In this document: positions 1 through 10,707 of the stretch, one piece after another | How positions within the stretch are numbered: position 1 is the stretch's first letter | Layout of the letters: each line of letters opens with the position of its first letter | Source of the DNA: Kribbella italica | Lineage (GTDB): Bacteria > Actinomycetota > Actinomycetes > Propionibacteriales > Kribbellaceae | DNA: 64,000 nucleotides | Direction: 5' to 3' | Assembly (NCBI RefSeq): GCF_014205135.1 | Contig: NZ_JACHMY010000001.1 | Location: 558,001 to 622,000, forward strand | The notes under the pieces: model-generated | What the model saw: the letters and a program-made list of their open reading frames with translations, nothing else | Database searches by the model: none | What the model was told of the DNA's origin: nothing | Translations under genes and position numbers: made by a program

Positions 1-1
1 T

Positions 2-430
2 CTGCTCCGGATCGGCAGCATCTGGGGTCCGCTGATGGATCCGGAGTCGCCGTTCAGCCCGATCCCGTCGTACGTCAGCGCGGTGCTGCGTGGCGAGACC
101 CCGCGGCCGCTGCCCGCCGGCGAAGGCGGCGACTCTTGCTACGGCCCGGACGCCGGCCGCGCGATCGCGCTGCTGACGGCCGCGGAGATCCTGCGGCACA
201 CGACGTACAACGTCTCGGCCGGACGGCCGTCGACCCATCGCGATCTCGTCGCGGCCTTGGAGGCGATCACTCCCGTCGACCAGCGCCCGGAGCGAACCGA
301 CGGCGACCCAGCTGAGCAGCCGTACCTCGACATCAGCCGCCTGACCGACGACACCGGCTTCACCCCGCGCTTCGACGCCGTGTCCGCGGTCGCGGACTAC
401 TTCGCCTGGCGCAGCAAGAACCCGCGGTAG
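2..430 (+). CDS. NAD-dependent epimerase/dehydratase, C-terminal part (5' end outside window)
   Basis: The reading frame is open from the first complete codon of the window (position 2) to a TAG at 428-430, so this is the 3' end of a longer gene. The visible 142 residues begin with LLRIGSIWGP, followed by a substrate-loop-like stretch, then an R/SxGRPxTHRDLVAALE region and an end in YFAWRSKNPR. That is the usual C-terminal half of extended short-chain dehydrogenases (sugar-nucleotide epimerase-like), where this part forms the substrate lid. The Rossmann half with GxxGxxG and YxxxK is outside the window, so substrate and cofactor cannot be read. It converges on argG with a shared terminator between them. 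Confidence 0.7.
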   Translation: MLRIGSIWGPLMDPESPFSPIPSYVSAVLRGETPRPLPAGEGGDSCYGPDAGRAIALLTAAEILRHTTYNVSAGRPSTHRDLVAALEAITPVDQRPERTDGDPAEQPYLDISRLTDDTGFTPRFDAVSAVADYFAWRSKNPR

Positions 431-457
431 CCAATCCGTGGGAGTCGACACCGCAGG

Positions 458-481
458 ACGGCCGGTCAGCTGACCGGCCGT
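458..481. terminator. Perfect palindrome between convergent genes, bidirectional terminator
   Basis: ACGGCCGGTCAG is followed at once by its exact reverse complement, a 24-nt perfect palindrome between the epimerase stop (430) and the argG stop (502). There is no T-tract on either side, as is usual in GC-rich actinobacteria. A related core occurs in the 31213-31249 hairpin. Confidence 0.6.
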
Positions 482-501
482 ACCGCGTTCACTGCCTCGG
501 C

Positions 502-2842
<2,341 letters not shown>

Positions 2843-2851
2843 CGGTGTCTG

Positions 2852-4312
2852 TCAGGTGGTGCAGAGCGAACCGGGGGCGGGCAGTTTGCGGTGGACCAGC
2901 AGGCGGTCCGCGGCGTCTCGTACGCAGGGCGACAGCTGGTACATCGAGTAGTCGTCGCCCTCTCGGGACAATACGACGCTGCCGGGGAGCGTGGCGGACA
3001 GGGTGAAGCCCCACGTGTACGGCGTCGATGACTGGTGGGTGGACTGGGCGATCAGCGTGGGCGGGAAGTGGTGAACCGGCTTCGGCGTGGGGGCGTTCAC
3101 GGGAACCGGCCAGCCCTGGCAGCCGGCCAGGGTGCGCCAGCCGAGGACGGCGCCGCCGAGGTGGGGTGAGAGCTGCTTGGCCATCCGGGCCAACTGGGTG
3201 AGCCCGGCGTACCCGGATGCTGCGCGCGGCGTGTCGACACAGGCGTGGGTCTGCGCCTGGACGAAGTCGAGGGTCTTGTCGTTGACGGTCGCCAGCTCCG
3301 TGGCGTCACCGTCGATCGCCTTCTTGATCGCCTGCGACGCCTTCGGCCAGAACAGGCCGAGGTTGAGCTTGTCCTGCATGGCCGCGCGGATGTCCTCGCC
3401 GGTGAGCGCCTTGCCCGGAGTCGTGGTGGGGATCGGGGTCCGGTCCGCCTTCGCGACGAGCTGGTCGAACACCGTGCCCACGTCCTGGCCGGTCAGCGCG
3501 CACCGGGCGTCGTCGCGGCACCAGGCGGCGAACCGGTTGAACGAATCCTCCGCCGCGAGGATCTCGCTGGTGAGCCGCGAGACCGGGTCCGCGGTGTCCT
3601 CCTCGGCGCTGTCGGCCAGCAGGGTGCGCAGCCGCCCGGGGAACATCTGCTCGTAGGTCTTGCCGAGAACGGCGCTCCAGCCGATGCCGTACCAGTTGAG
3701 CTGCCGTTCCCCGAGGCCGATCCGGACCGCCTCGAGGTCACGCGCGATGCTCGCCCGGTCGAGCTTCGTCAGCAGCGTCCGGTCGCCGCACGCCGCGGCC
3801 AGCGCCCGGTTGTTCCGCACCAGGTCGCGGTACTGCGCCTCGCTCGCCGGGAAGTACGTGACTCCCGGCGCGCGCTGTGGGCGGTCGGCGCAGGTCGTCG
3901 GAGTGCTGTGACCGATGCCGCGCGGGTCGACGGCGACGAGGTCGAACCGCTGGTCCAGCACGGTGTCCTCGAGCCCGCCACTGACGAGTGCGTACCGGAG
4001 CTGTTCGATGCTCGATCGTCCCGAGCTGTTGTTGAGCAGGAGGCTCCCGACCCGCTGCGTCGGGTCGGTAGCTTGACGGCGTACGAGGGACAGCTCGATC
4101 TGCCGGGACCACGGCCGTGCCCAGTCGACCGGCACCCGGAGCGTGCCGCAGTCCAGGCCCGCGAAGTACGGCTCCTGGCACGACTGCCATCTGATCGACG
4201 GCGTGGCGTTGCCTGCCGAGGTCGTGGTGACCGCCTGCGCGGCCGGTGTGATCACCGCACTCACACTCAGCAAGGCCACCGCGGCGACGGCCAGTTTGGT
4301 CATGATCCGCAT
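2852..4312 (-). CDS. Secreted tripeptidyl aminopeptidase-like (S33) protein with degenerate active site
   Basis: 486 residues with a signal peptide at about 1-28 (MRIMTK then a hydrophobic run ending in AQA). The scaffold is that of the secreted alpha/beta-hydrolase SlpD/Tap family: RFDLVAVDPRGIGHSTP at 122-138, Cys pairs, and the TAP-type C-terminal domain ending in ...LPAPGSLC. The three catalytic positions are altered. The nucleophile elbow, normally GxSYGT, reads G-I-G-W-S-A (209-214), placing Gly211 where Ser should be. The Asp motif HDPxTP reads HQSSTP (426-431). The GH(G/T) motif reads GDD (452-454). It is probably a non-catalytic binding protein. The start ATG follows GGGAG by about 7 nt. 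An MDR gene lies upstream on the same strand. Confidence 0.8.
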   Translation of the reverse strand: MRIMTKLAVAAVALLSVSAVITPAAQAVTTTSAGNATPSIRWQSCQEPYFAGLDCGTLRVPVDWARPWSRQIELSLVRRQATDPTQRVGSLLLNNSSGRSSIEQLRYALVSGGLEDTVLDQRFDLVAVDPRGIGHSTPTTCADRPQRAPGVTYFPASEAQYRDLVRNNRALAAACGDRTLLTKLDRASIARDLEAVRIGLGERQLNWYGIGWSAVLGKTYEQMFPGRLRTLLADSAEEDTADPVSRLTSEILAAEDSFNRFAAWCRDDARCALTGQDVGTVFDQLVAKADRTPIPTTTPGKALTGEDIRAAMQDKLNLGLFWPKASQAIKKAIDGDATELATVNDKTLDFVQAQTHACVDTPRAASGYAGLTQLARMAKQLSPHLGGAVLGWRTLAGCQGWPVPVNAPTPKPVHHFPPTLIAQSTHQSSTPYTWGFTLSATLPGSVVLSREGDDYSMYQLSPCVRDAADRLLVHRKLPAPGSLCTT

Positions 4313-4342
4313 AGCTGACTCCCAAGAATGGTTGGTGACGGT

Positions 4343-5359
4343 TCAGACCGACGGGACCAGGACGACCTTGCCGGCGGCTGAGCCGGACTCGGCGTACCGG
4401 ACGGCGGCGGCGGTGTCGGACAGTGGAAAGGCGCGGGCGATGCGAGCGGTGATCTCACCGGCCGCGAGCTGGCCGAAGACGGCTTCGAGGTCGGCCCGCA
4501 GTTCGGCGCGGTGACGCTCGAGACGCCTGCGGCCGGACCAGAGGTTGAAGAAGGTGGCCGAGCGGCCGTTGGGCAGCAGGTTCCAGAGCGCGAGCCGGCC
4601 GAACAGCGCGAGGATGGGAAGTTTGGCGTTGCCCTGGTCGTCTCGAGTGGCCGCGGTGCCGTACGAGACGAGGACGCCGCCGCGACCGAGCATGGACCAG
4701 GAGCGGCGAAGGCCGGGCCCGCCCACGTGGTCGAAGACCGCTTTCACGCCGTTCGGGGCGAGCTCGGCGACCGCGGCGGCCGAGTCTCCGGCCCGGTCGA
4801 CCGGGATCGCGCCGAGCTCCCGCAGGTACGGGAAGTGACGCTGGGAGGCGACGCCGATGACCCGGGCCCCGGCGTGCCGCGCGAGCTGGACCAGGAGCGA
4901 TCCGACCCCGCCGTTCGCGCCCAGGACGACCACGGTGTCACCGCGGCCGGCTCCGGCGATCGCGAGCATCCGCCGGGCGGTGACGCCGTTGACGATGACC
5001 GCTTCGGTCTCCTCGGCGCCCAGGCCGTCCGGCACCACGGCGAGGTCGGCGGTGTCGAGCACCAGCCGGTCCGCCCAGCCGCCGGTCTTGGTGACCGCGG
5101 CGACCCGCTGCCCGACAGTGAACCCGGAGTCACCCTCGCCGAGGGTCTCGATCACGCCGACGACGTCGTACCCGGGGACGAACGGGAACGGCGGCTGGTC
5201 GTAGTACTTGCCGCGGCGCATCTGCTGCTCCGCGAACGAGACTCCGGTCGCCTCCATCCGGACCAGTGCCTGCCCGGGTGCGACCGGCGGGACCTCGCGA
5301 CGGCGTACTCGCAGTCCTTCCGGTTCGACGATCCCTGGCAGTTCCACCTCGGTGATCAT
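4343..5359 (-). CDS. Zinc-independent MDR oxidoreductase (quinone oxidoreductase type)
   Basis: 338 residues of the medium-chain dehydrogenase/reductase family. The N-terminal GroES-like domain lacks the Cys/His zinc ligands of alcohol dehydrogenases, and FVPGYDVVGVIETLGEG is typical of quinone oxidoreductases. The nucleotide motif GANGGVG is present in the Rossmann half, so NADPH is the likely cofactor. The start ATG is preceded by GGAGGAGG at ideal distance. The gene is divergent from the large LuxR regulator at 5525 and upstream of the S33-like gene, and may be controlled by that regulator. The substrate cannot be read. Confidence 0.85.
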   Translation of the reverse strand: MITEVELPGIVEPEGLRVRRREVPPVAPGQALVRMEATGVSFAEQQMRRGKYYDQPPFPFVPGYDVVGVIETLGEGDSGFTVGQRVAAVTKTGGWADRLVLDTADLAVVPDGLGAEETEAVIVNGVTARRMLAIAGAGRGDTVVVLGANGGVGSLLVQLARHAGARVIGVASQRHFPYLRELGAIPVDRAGDSAAAVAELAPNGVKAVFDHVGGPGLRRSWSMLGRGGVLVSYGTAATRDDQGNAKLPILALFGRLALWNLLPNGRSATFFNLWSGRRRLERHRAELRADLEAVFGQLAAGEITARIARAFPLSDTAAAVRYAESGSAAGKVVLVPSV

Positions 5360-5485
5360 GTGCGCCTCCTCCGATGTTCAAGCTGTCGAAGTCGACGATG
5401 CCGTGCGGAGGACGCCGGGCGCGTCGGTGAGAACTACGTAGATCGCGGCGGTAGGTGCTCACGGCAGGCCAACTACGCTGACCGG

Positions 5486-5499
5486 CGGGAGCGTTTCCG
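5486..5499 (+). promoter_or_regulatory. LacI-type operator-like site before the LuxR regulator
   Basis: CGGGAGCGTTTCCG has the CG-centred half-site layout of LacI-family operators. It lies 7 bp after a possible -10 box TACGCT (5474-5479) and 25 bp before the start codon. The core GGGAGCGTTTCC followed by TCGA recurs before the GH2 gene at 59744. An 8-bp palindrome CTACGTAG at 5434-5441 lies further upstream. Confidence 0.4.
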
Positions 5500-5524
5500 T
5501 CGATCACCCAGGAGAGTCGGCTCG

Positions 5525-8203
5525 ATGCAGTTCGTGGCGAGGCAGGCGGAACGTCAGGTGATCGACAGCCTCCTCCGGAGCGCGAACGACAGCCGCGGTG
5601 GAGCGGTCGTGATCGTCGGCGAGGCCGGGATCGGCAAGTCGAGCCTGGTCGGCACCACGACCGGCGAGCTCGACGGGTGGCTGGTCCTGCGGGCCGACGG
5701 CACCGAGTTCGAGCGTGAGCTGCCGTACGCCGTACTGCACCAGCTCTGCGCGCCGGTCATCGAGGCGCGCGCCACTCTGCCCGCCGTCCAGCAGCAGGCG
5801 CTCGGGGTGGTGTTCGGCCTCTCCGACGGTACGACGCCGAGCCCGCTGATGGTCGGCCTCGCCGTCCTCGGGCTGCTGAACGAGCTCACCCGGCAGCAGC
5901 CGGTGTGCTGTGTCGTCGACGACGTCCAGTGGATCGACGCGGGGACGCGGCAGGTGCTCACCTTCGTCGCGCGGCGCCTGTCGGCCGAACGCGTCGCGAT
6001 GGTCCTGGCCGGGCGTCCCGAGGGATCCGGGTTCGCCGACCTCCCGCAGCTGCCGCTCGCCGGCCTGGACGAGAAGGACGCCCAGGCGCTGCTGAGCTCG
6101 ACCGGCCGGGGTGGGCTCGACGCCGACGTGCTCGACCGGATCCTCGCCGAGGCCCGCGGCAATCCACTGGCGTTGCTGGAGTTCGGGCCCGAGACCGGCG
6201 TACCGGGCCTGCGGGACCGGCCGCGGACGAGTGTGGTCGAGGCGTTGCAGGACGAGTTCACCCGCCGGGTCCAACGGTTGCCTGAGGCAACTCAAACGGT
6301 GCTGGCGCTGGCCGCGGCCGAGCCGGTCGGCGATCTCGGTCTGCTGCGTCGCGCGACGAAGCGGCTCGAGCTGGACCTGACCGTGCTGTCCGGTGCCGAG
6401 GACGACGGTCTGGTGGTTCTCGGGCCCCGGCTGAGGTTTCGTCATCCACTGGTGCGTTCGGCGGCGTACGAGTCCGCTACTCCGCGGGTACGCCGAAGCG
6501 TGCACGCCGCGCTGGCCGGCGCGACCGACGCCGAGATCGATCCCGACCGCCGCGCCTGGCACCAGGCGCACGCGGTCACCGACACCGACGAGACCGTCGC
6601 CGCGGAGCTGACCAGCGCGGCGGAGCGGACCCGACGGCGTGGCGACCTCGCGGCGGCGTCCGCGTTCCTCGAACGCGCGGCCGGGCTCTCTCCTGAGCCC
6701 GGTCGCCAGGCCGAGCGGCTGCTGTCCGCGGCCGAGCTGCGGCTCAAGCTCGGGGCGTTCGCCGACGCCCGCGCGCTGGTCCTGCAGGCCGAGCGCCGGC
6801 CGCTCGGACCGCGGCAGCGAGCCGACGCGCGCCTGCAGCGTGCGCTGATCGACCTGCACCTCGCCCGCAGCGCCGACGCCATCGCCGCACTGGTCGCCGC
6901 GGCGGCCGACCTCGGACCCGAGGAGGCCACCCAGACCTACATCGAAGCCTTCTCGACGTCGATGTTCATCGACCGGCTGCCGGGTCGCCTGCGGCAGCTC
7001 GCCGCCCGCATCCGCGAGCAGGTGCGACCGGGACGCGATCCCCGGCCGTCCGACCTGCTGCTGGACGCACTGCTCGACCAGGCCGTCCTGCCGGTCGACG
7101 AGGCGGTCCCCGCGATGCGCCGGGCGGTGGACGCGTTTCGCGACCCGGACCTTGTGAACCCGTCGTGGATGGAGCTCGCCTGCCTGATGGCGCTCGACCT
7201 GCGGGACGCGGCGGCGACCGAGGAGATCTCGACCCGGCAGGTGGAACTGGCGCGCCGGCAGTCCACCTTCGCGGTTCTGCCGCAGGCGCTGCGGTTCCAC
7301 GCGATCGGCAAGACGTTGTTCGGCCGGTTCGGGGACGCGGACGCGAGCCTGGCGGAGGCGACCGCGGTCGACGAGGCCACCGGCGCGGTCAACCTCGCCT
7401 TCGCCGAACTCATCCTGGCCGCCTGGCGCGGCGACGCCGAGCAGGTCGCCGCGCTGCGAGCGTCCCTGCACGATCGAGTTGGCCGTGACGAGGTCGTCGC
7501 GGAGCTGTACGCCACCGCGGTCCTGCGCAACGGACTCGGCGACTACACCGCCGCGCTCGAGGCCGGGCTCGCGGCTCAGCAGGAACAGCAACGCGGTTCG
7601 TACGTCGTGTGGCCGCTCGACTCCGAGCTCGTCGAGGCCGCTTCGCGCGCCGGACGCCCCGACGACGGCGTACTGGCGTTGGAGCGACTCGAGGCGGTGG
7701 CGCGCACCAGCCCGACCCCGTGGGCGGTCGGCACGTACCGGCTCGGGCAGGCGCTGCTCGACTCAGCACCGGCGACGGCGGACAGCCACTACCGCGAGGC
7801 CATCGACCTGCTGGGCCAGACCGAGGTCCGCGCCTGCCAGGCCCGTGCGCGCTTGGCGTACGGCGAATGGCTGCGCCGGGAAGGCCGGCGCGCCGAGGCC
7901 CGCGTGGAACTCCAGGCGGCCCACGAGTCACTGATCGCGATCGGCGCCACCGGGTTCGCCGAGCGTGCTGCCCGGGAGCTGTCCGCGACGGGTCAGCGGC
8001 CGCGTCGCGACACGGCCGCCCCGCTGGACAGTCTCACCGCGCAGGAACGGCTGATCGCGACCAAGGTCGCCGGTGGTTCGACGTCCAAGGAGGTCGCCAC
8101 GACCCTCTTCCTCAGCCCGCGCACGATCGACGCCCACTTGCGCAACATCTTCCGCAAGCTCGAGATCACCTCCCGCCGTCAGCTCCGCGACCTGTCGTTC
8201 TGA
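5525..8203 (+). CDS. LAL-family transcriptional regulator (STAND ATPase with LuxR HTH)
   Basis: 892 residues. An N-terminal AAA-like ATPase has Walker A GEAGIGKS at 32-39 and Walker B VVDDVQWID at 130-138. A long helical TPR-like middle follows, and the last ~60 residues form a LuxR HTH (LTAQERLIATKVAGG...SKEVATTLFLSPRTIDAHLRNIFRKL). Large ATP-binding LuxR (MalT-like) regulators switch on operons when ligand and ATP are bound. The frame is open far upstream, but homology starts at ATG 5525, which follows GGAGAG. Its 3' end overlaps the convergent methyltransferase by 38 nt. The likely target is the divergent MDR gene or itself; the ligand is unknown. Confidence 0.88.
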   Translation: MQFVARQAERQVIDSLLRSANDSRGGAVVIVGEAGIGKSSLVGTTTGELDGWLVLRADGTEFERELPYAVLHQLCAPVIEARATLPAVQQQALGVVFGLSDGTTPSPLMVGLAVLGLLNELTRQQPVCCVVDDVQWIDAGTRQVLTFVARRLSAERVAMVLAGRPEGSGFADLPQLPLAGLDEKDAQALLSSTGRGGLDADVLDRILAEARGNPLALLEFGPETGVPGLRDRPRTSVVEALQDEFTRRVQRLPEATQTVLALAAAEPVGDLGLLRRATKRLELDLTVLSGAEDDGLVVLGPRLRFRHPLVRSAAYESATPRVRRSVHAALAGATDAEIDPDRRAWHQAHAVTDTDETVAAELTSAAERTRRRGDLAAASAFLERAAGLSPEPGRQAERLLSAAELRLKLGAFADARALVLQAERRPLGPRQRADARLQRALIDLHLARSADAIAALVAAAADLGPEEATQTYIEAFSTSMFIDRLPGRLRQLAARIREQVRPGRDPRPSDLLLDALLDQAVLPVDEAVPAMRRAVDAFRDPDLVNPSWMELACLMALDLRDAAATEEISTRQVELARRQSTFAVLPQALRFHAIGKTLFGRFGDADASLAEATAVDEATGAVNLAFAELILAAWRGDAEQVAALRASLHDRVGRDEVVAELYATAVLRNGLGDYTAALEAGLAAQQEQQRGSYVVWPLDSELVEAASRAGRPDDGVLALERLEAVARTSPTPWAVGTYRLGQALLDSAPATADSHYREAIDLLGQTEVRACQARARLAYGEWLRREGRRAEARVELQAAHESLIAIGATGFAERAARELSATGQRPRRDTAAPLDSLTAQERLIATKVAGGSTSKEVATTLFLSPRTIDAHLRNIFRKLEITSRRQLRDLSF

Positions 8204-8591
8204 GCCGGCCGTCGACCATCAGCACACCCTCGGGGGTGAGCGCCGCGGCGATGGCCCGGAGTGCTCGCGGCTCGAGGTCGGAGTGGCGTCCGTCGAGTGC
8301 ACCGACGCGGGCGGCGAAGGCCAGGTCGTACGGCGGTTCGCCGGGCTCCAGCTCGAAGGCCTCGACGGCGGCCTGGCGGAACGTCAGGTTGGGGGCGGCC
8401 GAGGCAGAGGCCTGGGCGATGGCTCTGGCTGAGCGGTCGATGGCCAGGACGTGGCCGGTGGGACCCACGCGGTGCGCGACCTCGCGGGCCGCGGCACCGG
8501 GACCGCAGCCGATCTCGAGCACCCGTAGCCCCGGCGCCAGCGGAAGCGCGTCGACGATCGCCAGCAGGCGAGGGGAGAGACGGACTGCCAC
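8166..8591 (-). CDS. Small class I SAM-dependent methyltransferase
   Basis: 141 residues, shorter than most class I methyltransferases but with the core intact. Motif I LEIGCGPGAAAREVA lies at about 25-39, an acidic motif II VLAIDRSARAI follows, and a post-motif region has PPYDLAFAARVGALDG. The start is GTG at 8591 after AAGGAGG at about 7 nt. It lies 24 bp after the iminopeptidase gene on the same strand, so the two are probably co-transcribed. The substrate is unknown. Its end overlaps the end of the LuxR gene on the opposite strand. Confidence 0.75.
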   Translation of the reverse strand: MAVRLSPRLLAIVDALPLAPGLRVLEIGCGPGAAAREVAHRVGPTGHVLAIDRSARAIAQASASAAPNLTFRQAAVEAFELEPGEPPYDLAFAARVGALDGRHSDLEPRALRAIAAALTPEGVLMVDGRLRTTGRGADGGR

Positions 8592-8615
8592 GGGAGCCTC
8601 CTTCGGATGGGACTG

Positions 8616-9878
8616 TCAGGCCGGCGGGAGATCGTTGGCGAGTTTGATCAGTCGGTCGAGCACTGCGCCGCGGGAGGCCCGGGCTCCATCGTGTTCGTAC
8701 TCGTTGGTGACCCAGGTGGCGACGTTGGCGACACGGGCGGCTGTTTCGAGGGAGAGGGAAGCGTCGACGTACAGGTCGTCGTGGTAGATCGCGGCGGCGA
8801 CGGGGACCCGGTTGGTGGCGAGGACGGCGGGGTCGTAGAGCGGGGTCCAGTCGGTGACGGCGGCCAGGAGGTTGGCGGCTTCGGCGAAGGGACTGAGGCC
8901 GGCCAGGTCCTCGACCATCCAGGGGTAGATCATCTCGCCGGTGAAGAGGAAGGGCTCGGCGGTGGGCGCGAACTCGGCCGGCTTCACCCGGGCCGCGGCC
9001 CAGTTCGTCGGGCGGGTGTCCTGGCCGTAGAGCGATTCGTGCAGGACGACGAACAGCGGGCTGAGGGTGTGGTCGGTGCGCGCCATCGCGCCGTACAGGA
9101 AGGCGTCGGACAGCTCGGGGCCGTCCCAGGCCTCGTCGATCAGCCAGTGCAGGGACTCGGCGGACTCGCTCATGCCGAGGCCGAAGCCGAGGGTCTGGAA
9201 GCGGTCGACGGTCAGGCGGTCGCCGTTGGGAAGGCGGACGTCGTTGGCGGTCACGTGGTCCGCGATGCGGCGGACCTTGGCGACGTCCTCGGGGAAGAGC
9301 CGGTAGTAGCGCAGCGTCTTGGCCTTGGCGCGCGGATAGGTGCGCGTGTAGACGTCGTCCGCCGTCGCGTCCAGCCCGGCCAGGCCGCCGGTCACGTAGC
9401 AGGCCTTCAAGCCTGACGGCGCTTTCGACAGATAGGTCAGCGTGATGAACCCGCCGTACGACTGGCCGAGCGTGGTCCACGGCTTGCCGGGGCTCAGCTG
9501 ACCACGGATGAACTCGGCGTCGGCGACGATCGAGTCCGCGCGGAAGTGCTTCAGGTACGCCGCAAGCTCCTCGGCGCCCATCGACAAGGCCGTACGACGG
9601 GTCACCGGCGTGCTGCGCCCGGTCCCGCGCTGGTCGAGCAGCAGCACGCGGAACTCACGGGTCGCGCGCTCGAGCCAGCCGCTGCCGCTGGTCGGTCGCG
9701 GTGACGCTCCGCCCGGGCCACCCTGCAGGAACACCAGCCAGGGCAGGTCGTCGTCCACCTTGGTCGGCGCGACGGCTTCGCGCGCGAACACCTCGATCGT
9801 CGGACCGTCCGGCCGCTCGTGGTCGAGCGGCACGGTGAAGGTGTGATCGGTCAGCACGAGTCCCGGGATTCTGGCCAC
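8616..9878 (-). CDS. Proline iminopeptidase-like alpha/beta hydrolase (S33)
   Basis: 420 residues, no signal peptide. The oxyanion-hole motif LQGGPGG (51-57), the strand LLLDQRGTGRST and nucleophile elbow GQSYGG with Ser140 are all as in prolyl/proline iminopeptidases. A His near the C-terminus (NEYEHDG) fits the third triad residue. The enzyme would remove N-terminal proline or related residues from peptides in the cytosol. Unlike the degenerate S33 relative at 2852, this one keeps its catalytic elbow. A TetR gene lies 17 bp upstream on the same strand, so tetR, this gene and the methyltransferase may form one transcript. Confidence 0.85.
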   Translation of the reverse strand: MARIPGLVLTDHTFTVPLDHERPDGPTIEVFAREAVAPTKVDDDLPWLVFLQGGPGGASPRPTSGSGWLERATREFRVLLLDQRGTGRSTPVTRRTALSMGAEELAAYLKHFRADSIVADAEFIRGQLSPGKPWTTLGQSYGGFITLTYLSKAPSGLKACYVTGGLAGLDATADDVYTRTYPRAKAKTLRYYRLFPEDVAKVRRIADHVTANDVRLPNGDRLTVDRFQTLGFGLGMSESAESLHWLIDEAWDGPELSDAFLYGAMARTDHTLSPLFVVLHESLYGQDTRPTNWAAARVKPAEFAPTAEPFLFTGEMIYPWMVEDLAGLSPFAEAANLLAAVTDWTPLYDPAVLATNRVPVAAAIYHDDLYVDASLSLETAARVANVATWVTNEYEHDGARASRGAVLDRLIKLANDLPPA

Positions 9879-9895
9879 CCGGCCATTGTCCCGGA

Positions 9896-10504
9896 TCAGC
9901 CCACGAAGACCGGATCGTTTTCCACAGCCTGGGCGACGACGTTCAGCGCGGTCTGCACCCGGAAGACGTGGTCGAGCGCGTCCTGGCCGGCGAGAACCCG
10001 GCGTACGGAGTCCAGGTGGGCCGTCTTGTACGCCGCAGTCGTGAGCGCCGCGACCAGGCGCGGCTGCCGGACGCCGGTCGCCTCCATCGCCATGGCGACC
10101 GCGTCCTCGAGCTGATCGGCCATCTCTCGCGCCCGCGCCTGCAGCGCCCGGGACTCCGCGACGATCCGGAAGAACGGTGCCTGGTGCGGCCGGACCAGGA
10201 ACGGCGGGGACTCCTGCGCGGCCAGGACGAGGACCCGGTTGGCGATCGCACGCACCGCCGGCATGCCGTCCGGGCGGTCCAGTACGGCGCCGACCAGCTC
10301 GGCCTCGGTCTCCGGGTACTGGTCGAAGAGCAGGTCCTCCTTGCGCGGGAAGTGCGCGAACACGGTCGGCCGCGCGACGTCGGCCGCCTCCGCGACCTCC
10401 GAGACCGACACCTGGTCGAACCCGCGCTCGAGGAACAGTCCGGTCGCGACGTCGGAGATGTGCTGACGGAGCGCGGCCTTCTTCCGTTCCCGGCGACCTT
10501 CCAC
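9896..10504 (-). CDS. TetR-family transcriptional regulator
   Basis: 202 residues. The N-terminal HTH (VATGLFLERGFDQVSVSEVAEAADVARPTVFAHFPRKEDL) is textbook TetR. The ligand domain resembles the group with a C-terminal MftR-like part. The start is GTG at 10504, and a perfect TATGAT box lies 6 nt upstream with no Shine-Dalgarno, so translation is probably leaderless. An inverted repeat in the promoter suggests autorepression. The gene heads a possible operon with the iminopeptidase and methyltransferase and is divergent from a 38-aa ORF and exodeoxyribonuclease III. Confidence 0.88.
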   Translation of the reverse strand: MEGRRERKKAALRQHISDVATGLFLERGFDQVSVSEVAEAADVARPTVFAHFPRKEDLLFDQYPETEAELVGAVLDRPDGMPAVRAIANRVLVLAAQESPPFLVRPHQAPFFRIVAESRALQARAREMADQLEDAVAMAMEATGVRQPRLVAALTTAAYKTAHLDSVRRVLAGQDALDHVFRVQTALNVVAQAVENDPVFVG

Positions 10505-10510
10505 GGTGAA

Positions 10511-10544
10511 ATCATACCCAACTCAAACTCATACCGAGTATGAT
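10511..10544. promoter_or_regulatory. Divergent promoters and TetR operator
   Basis: Two TATGAT boxes point away from each other: minus strand at 10511-10516 (tetR) and plus strand at 10539-10544 (small ORF). Between and over the plus box lies a perfect inverted repeat TCATAC-CGA-GTATGA (10529-10543). A partial third copy, CATACC, is at 10513-10518. The layout fits a TetR dimer blocking both promoters. Confidence 0.6.
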
Positions 10545-10571
10545 TATGAGATCGGTGATGAGGAGGAGCAG

Positions 10572-10688
10572 GTGCAGTACCTGGAGGAGTCGGTCGAGGT
10601 GCTCGACCAGATCGAAGTGGCGGCGGCGTTCTGGTTCGGCCTCGCCGAGTACGAGGTGCCGCCTGCAGCGGACGCCGAACGGAACTGA
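10572..10688 (+). CDS. Small acidic protein, 38 aa
   Basis: GTG at 10572 follows AGGAGGAG by 3-4 nt and the frame ends at TGA 10686-10688. The product is acidic (LEESVEVLDQIEVAAAFWFG then AEYEVPPAADAERN) with a short amphipathic or hydrophobic centre. I do not recognise it. It sits directly downstream of a TATGAT promoter with a TetR operator and 19 bp before exodeoxyribonuclease III, so it is likely the first gene under that control. It could be a small protein or a translated leader. Confidence 0.45.
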   Translation: MQYLEESVEVLDQIEVAAAFWFGLAEYEVPPAADAERN

Positions 10689-10695
10689 GCCGGGC

Positions 10696-10701
10696 TACGG
10701 T
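10696..10701 (+). promoter_or_regulatory. Leaderless -10 box of exodeoxyribonuclease III gene
   Basis: TACGGT lies 6 nt before the GTG start at 10708, and there is no Shine-Dalgarno. This is the standard spacing of actinobacterial leaderless promoters. No clear -35 is seen. Confidence 0.4.
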
Positions 10702-10707
10702 AGGCGG

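Noticed and set aside
10506..10571. Earlier GTG start (10506) for the 38-aa ORF, giving 60 aa
   Set aside because: That start lies upstream of the ORF's own TATGAT promoter and overlaps the tetR promoter; the GTG at 10572 has a strong ribosome site.
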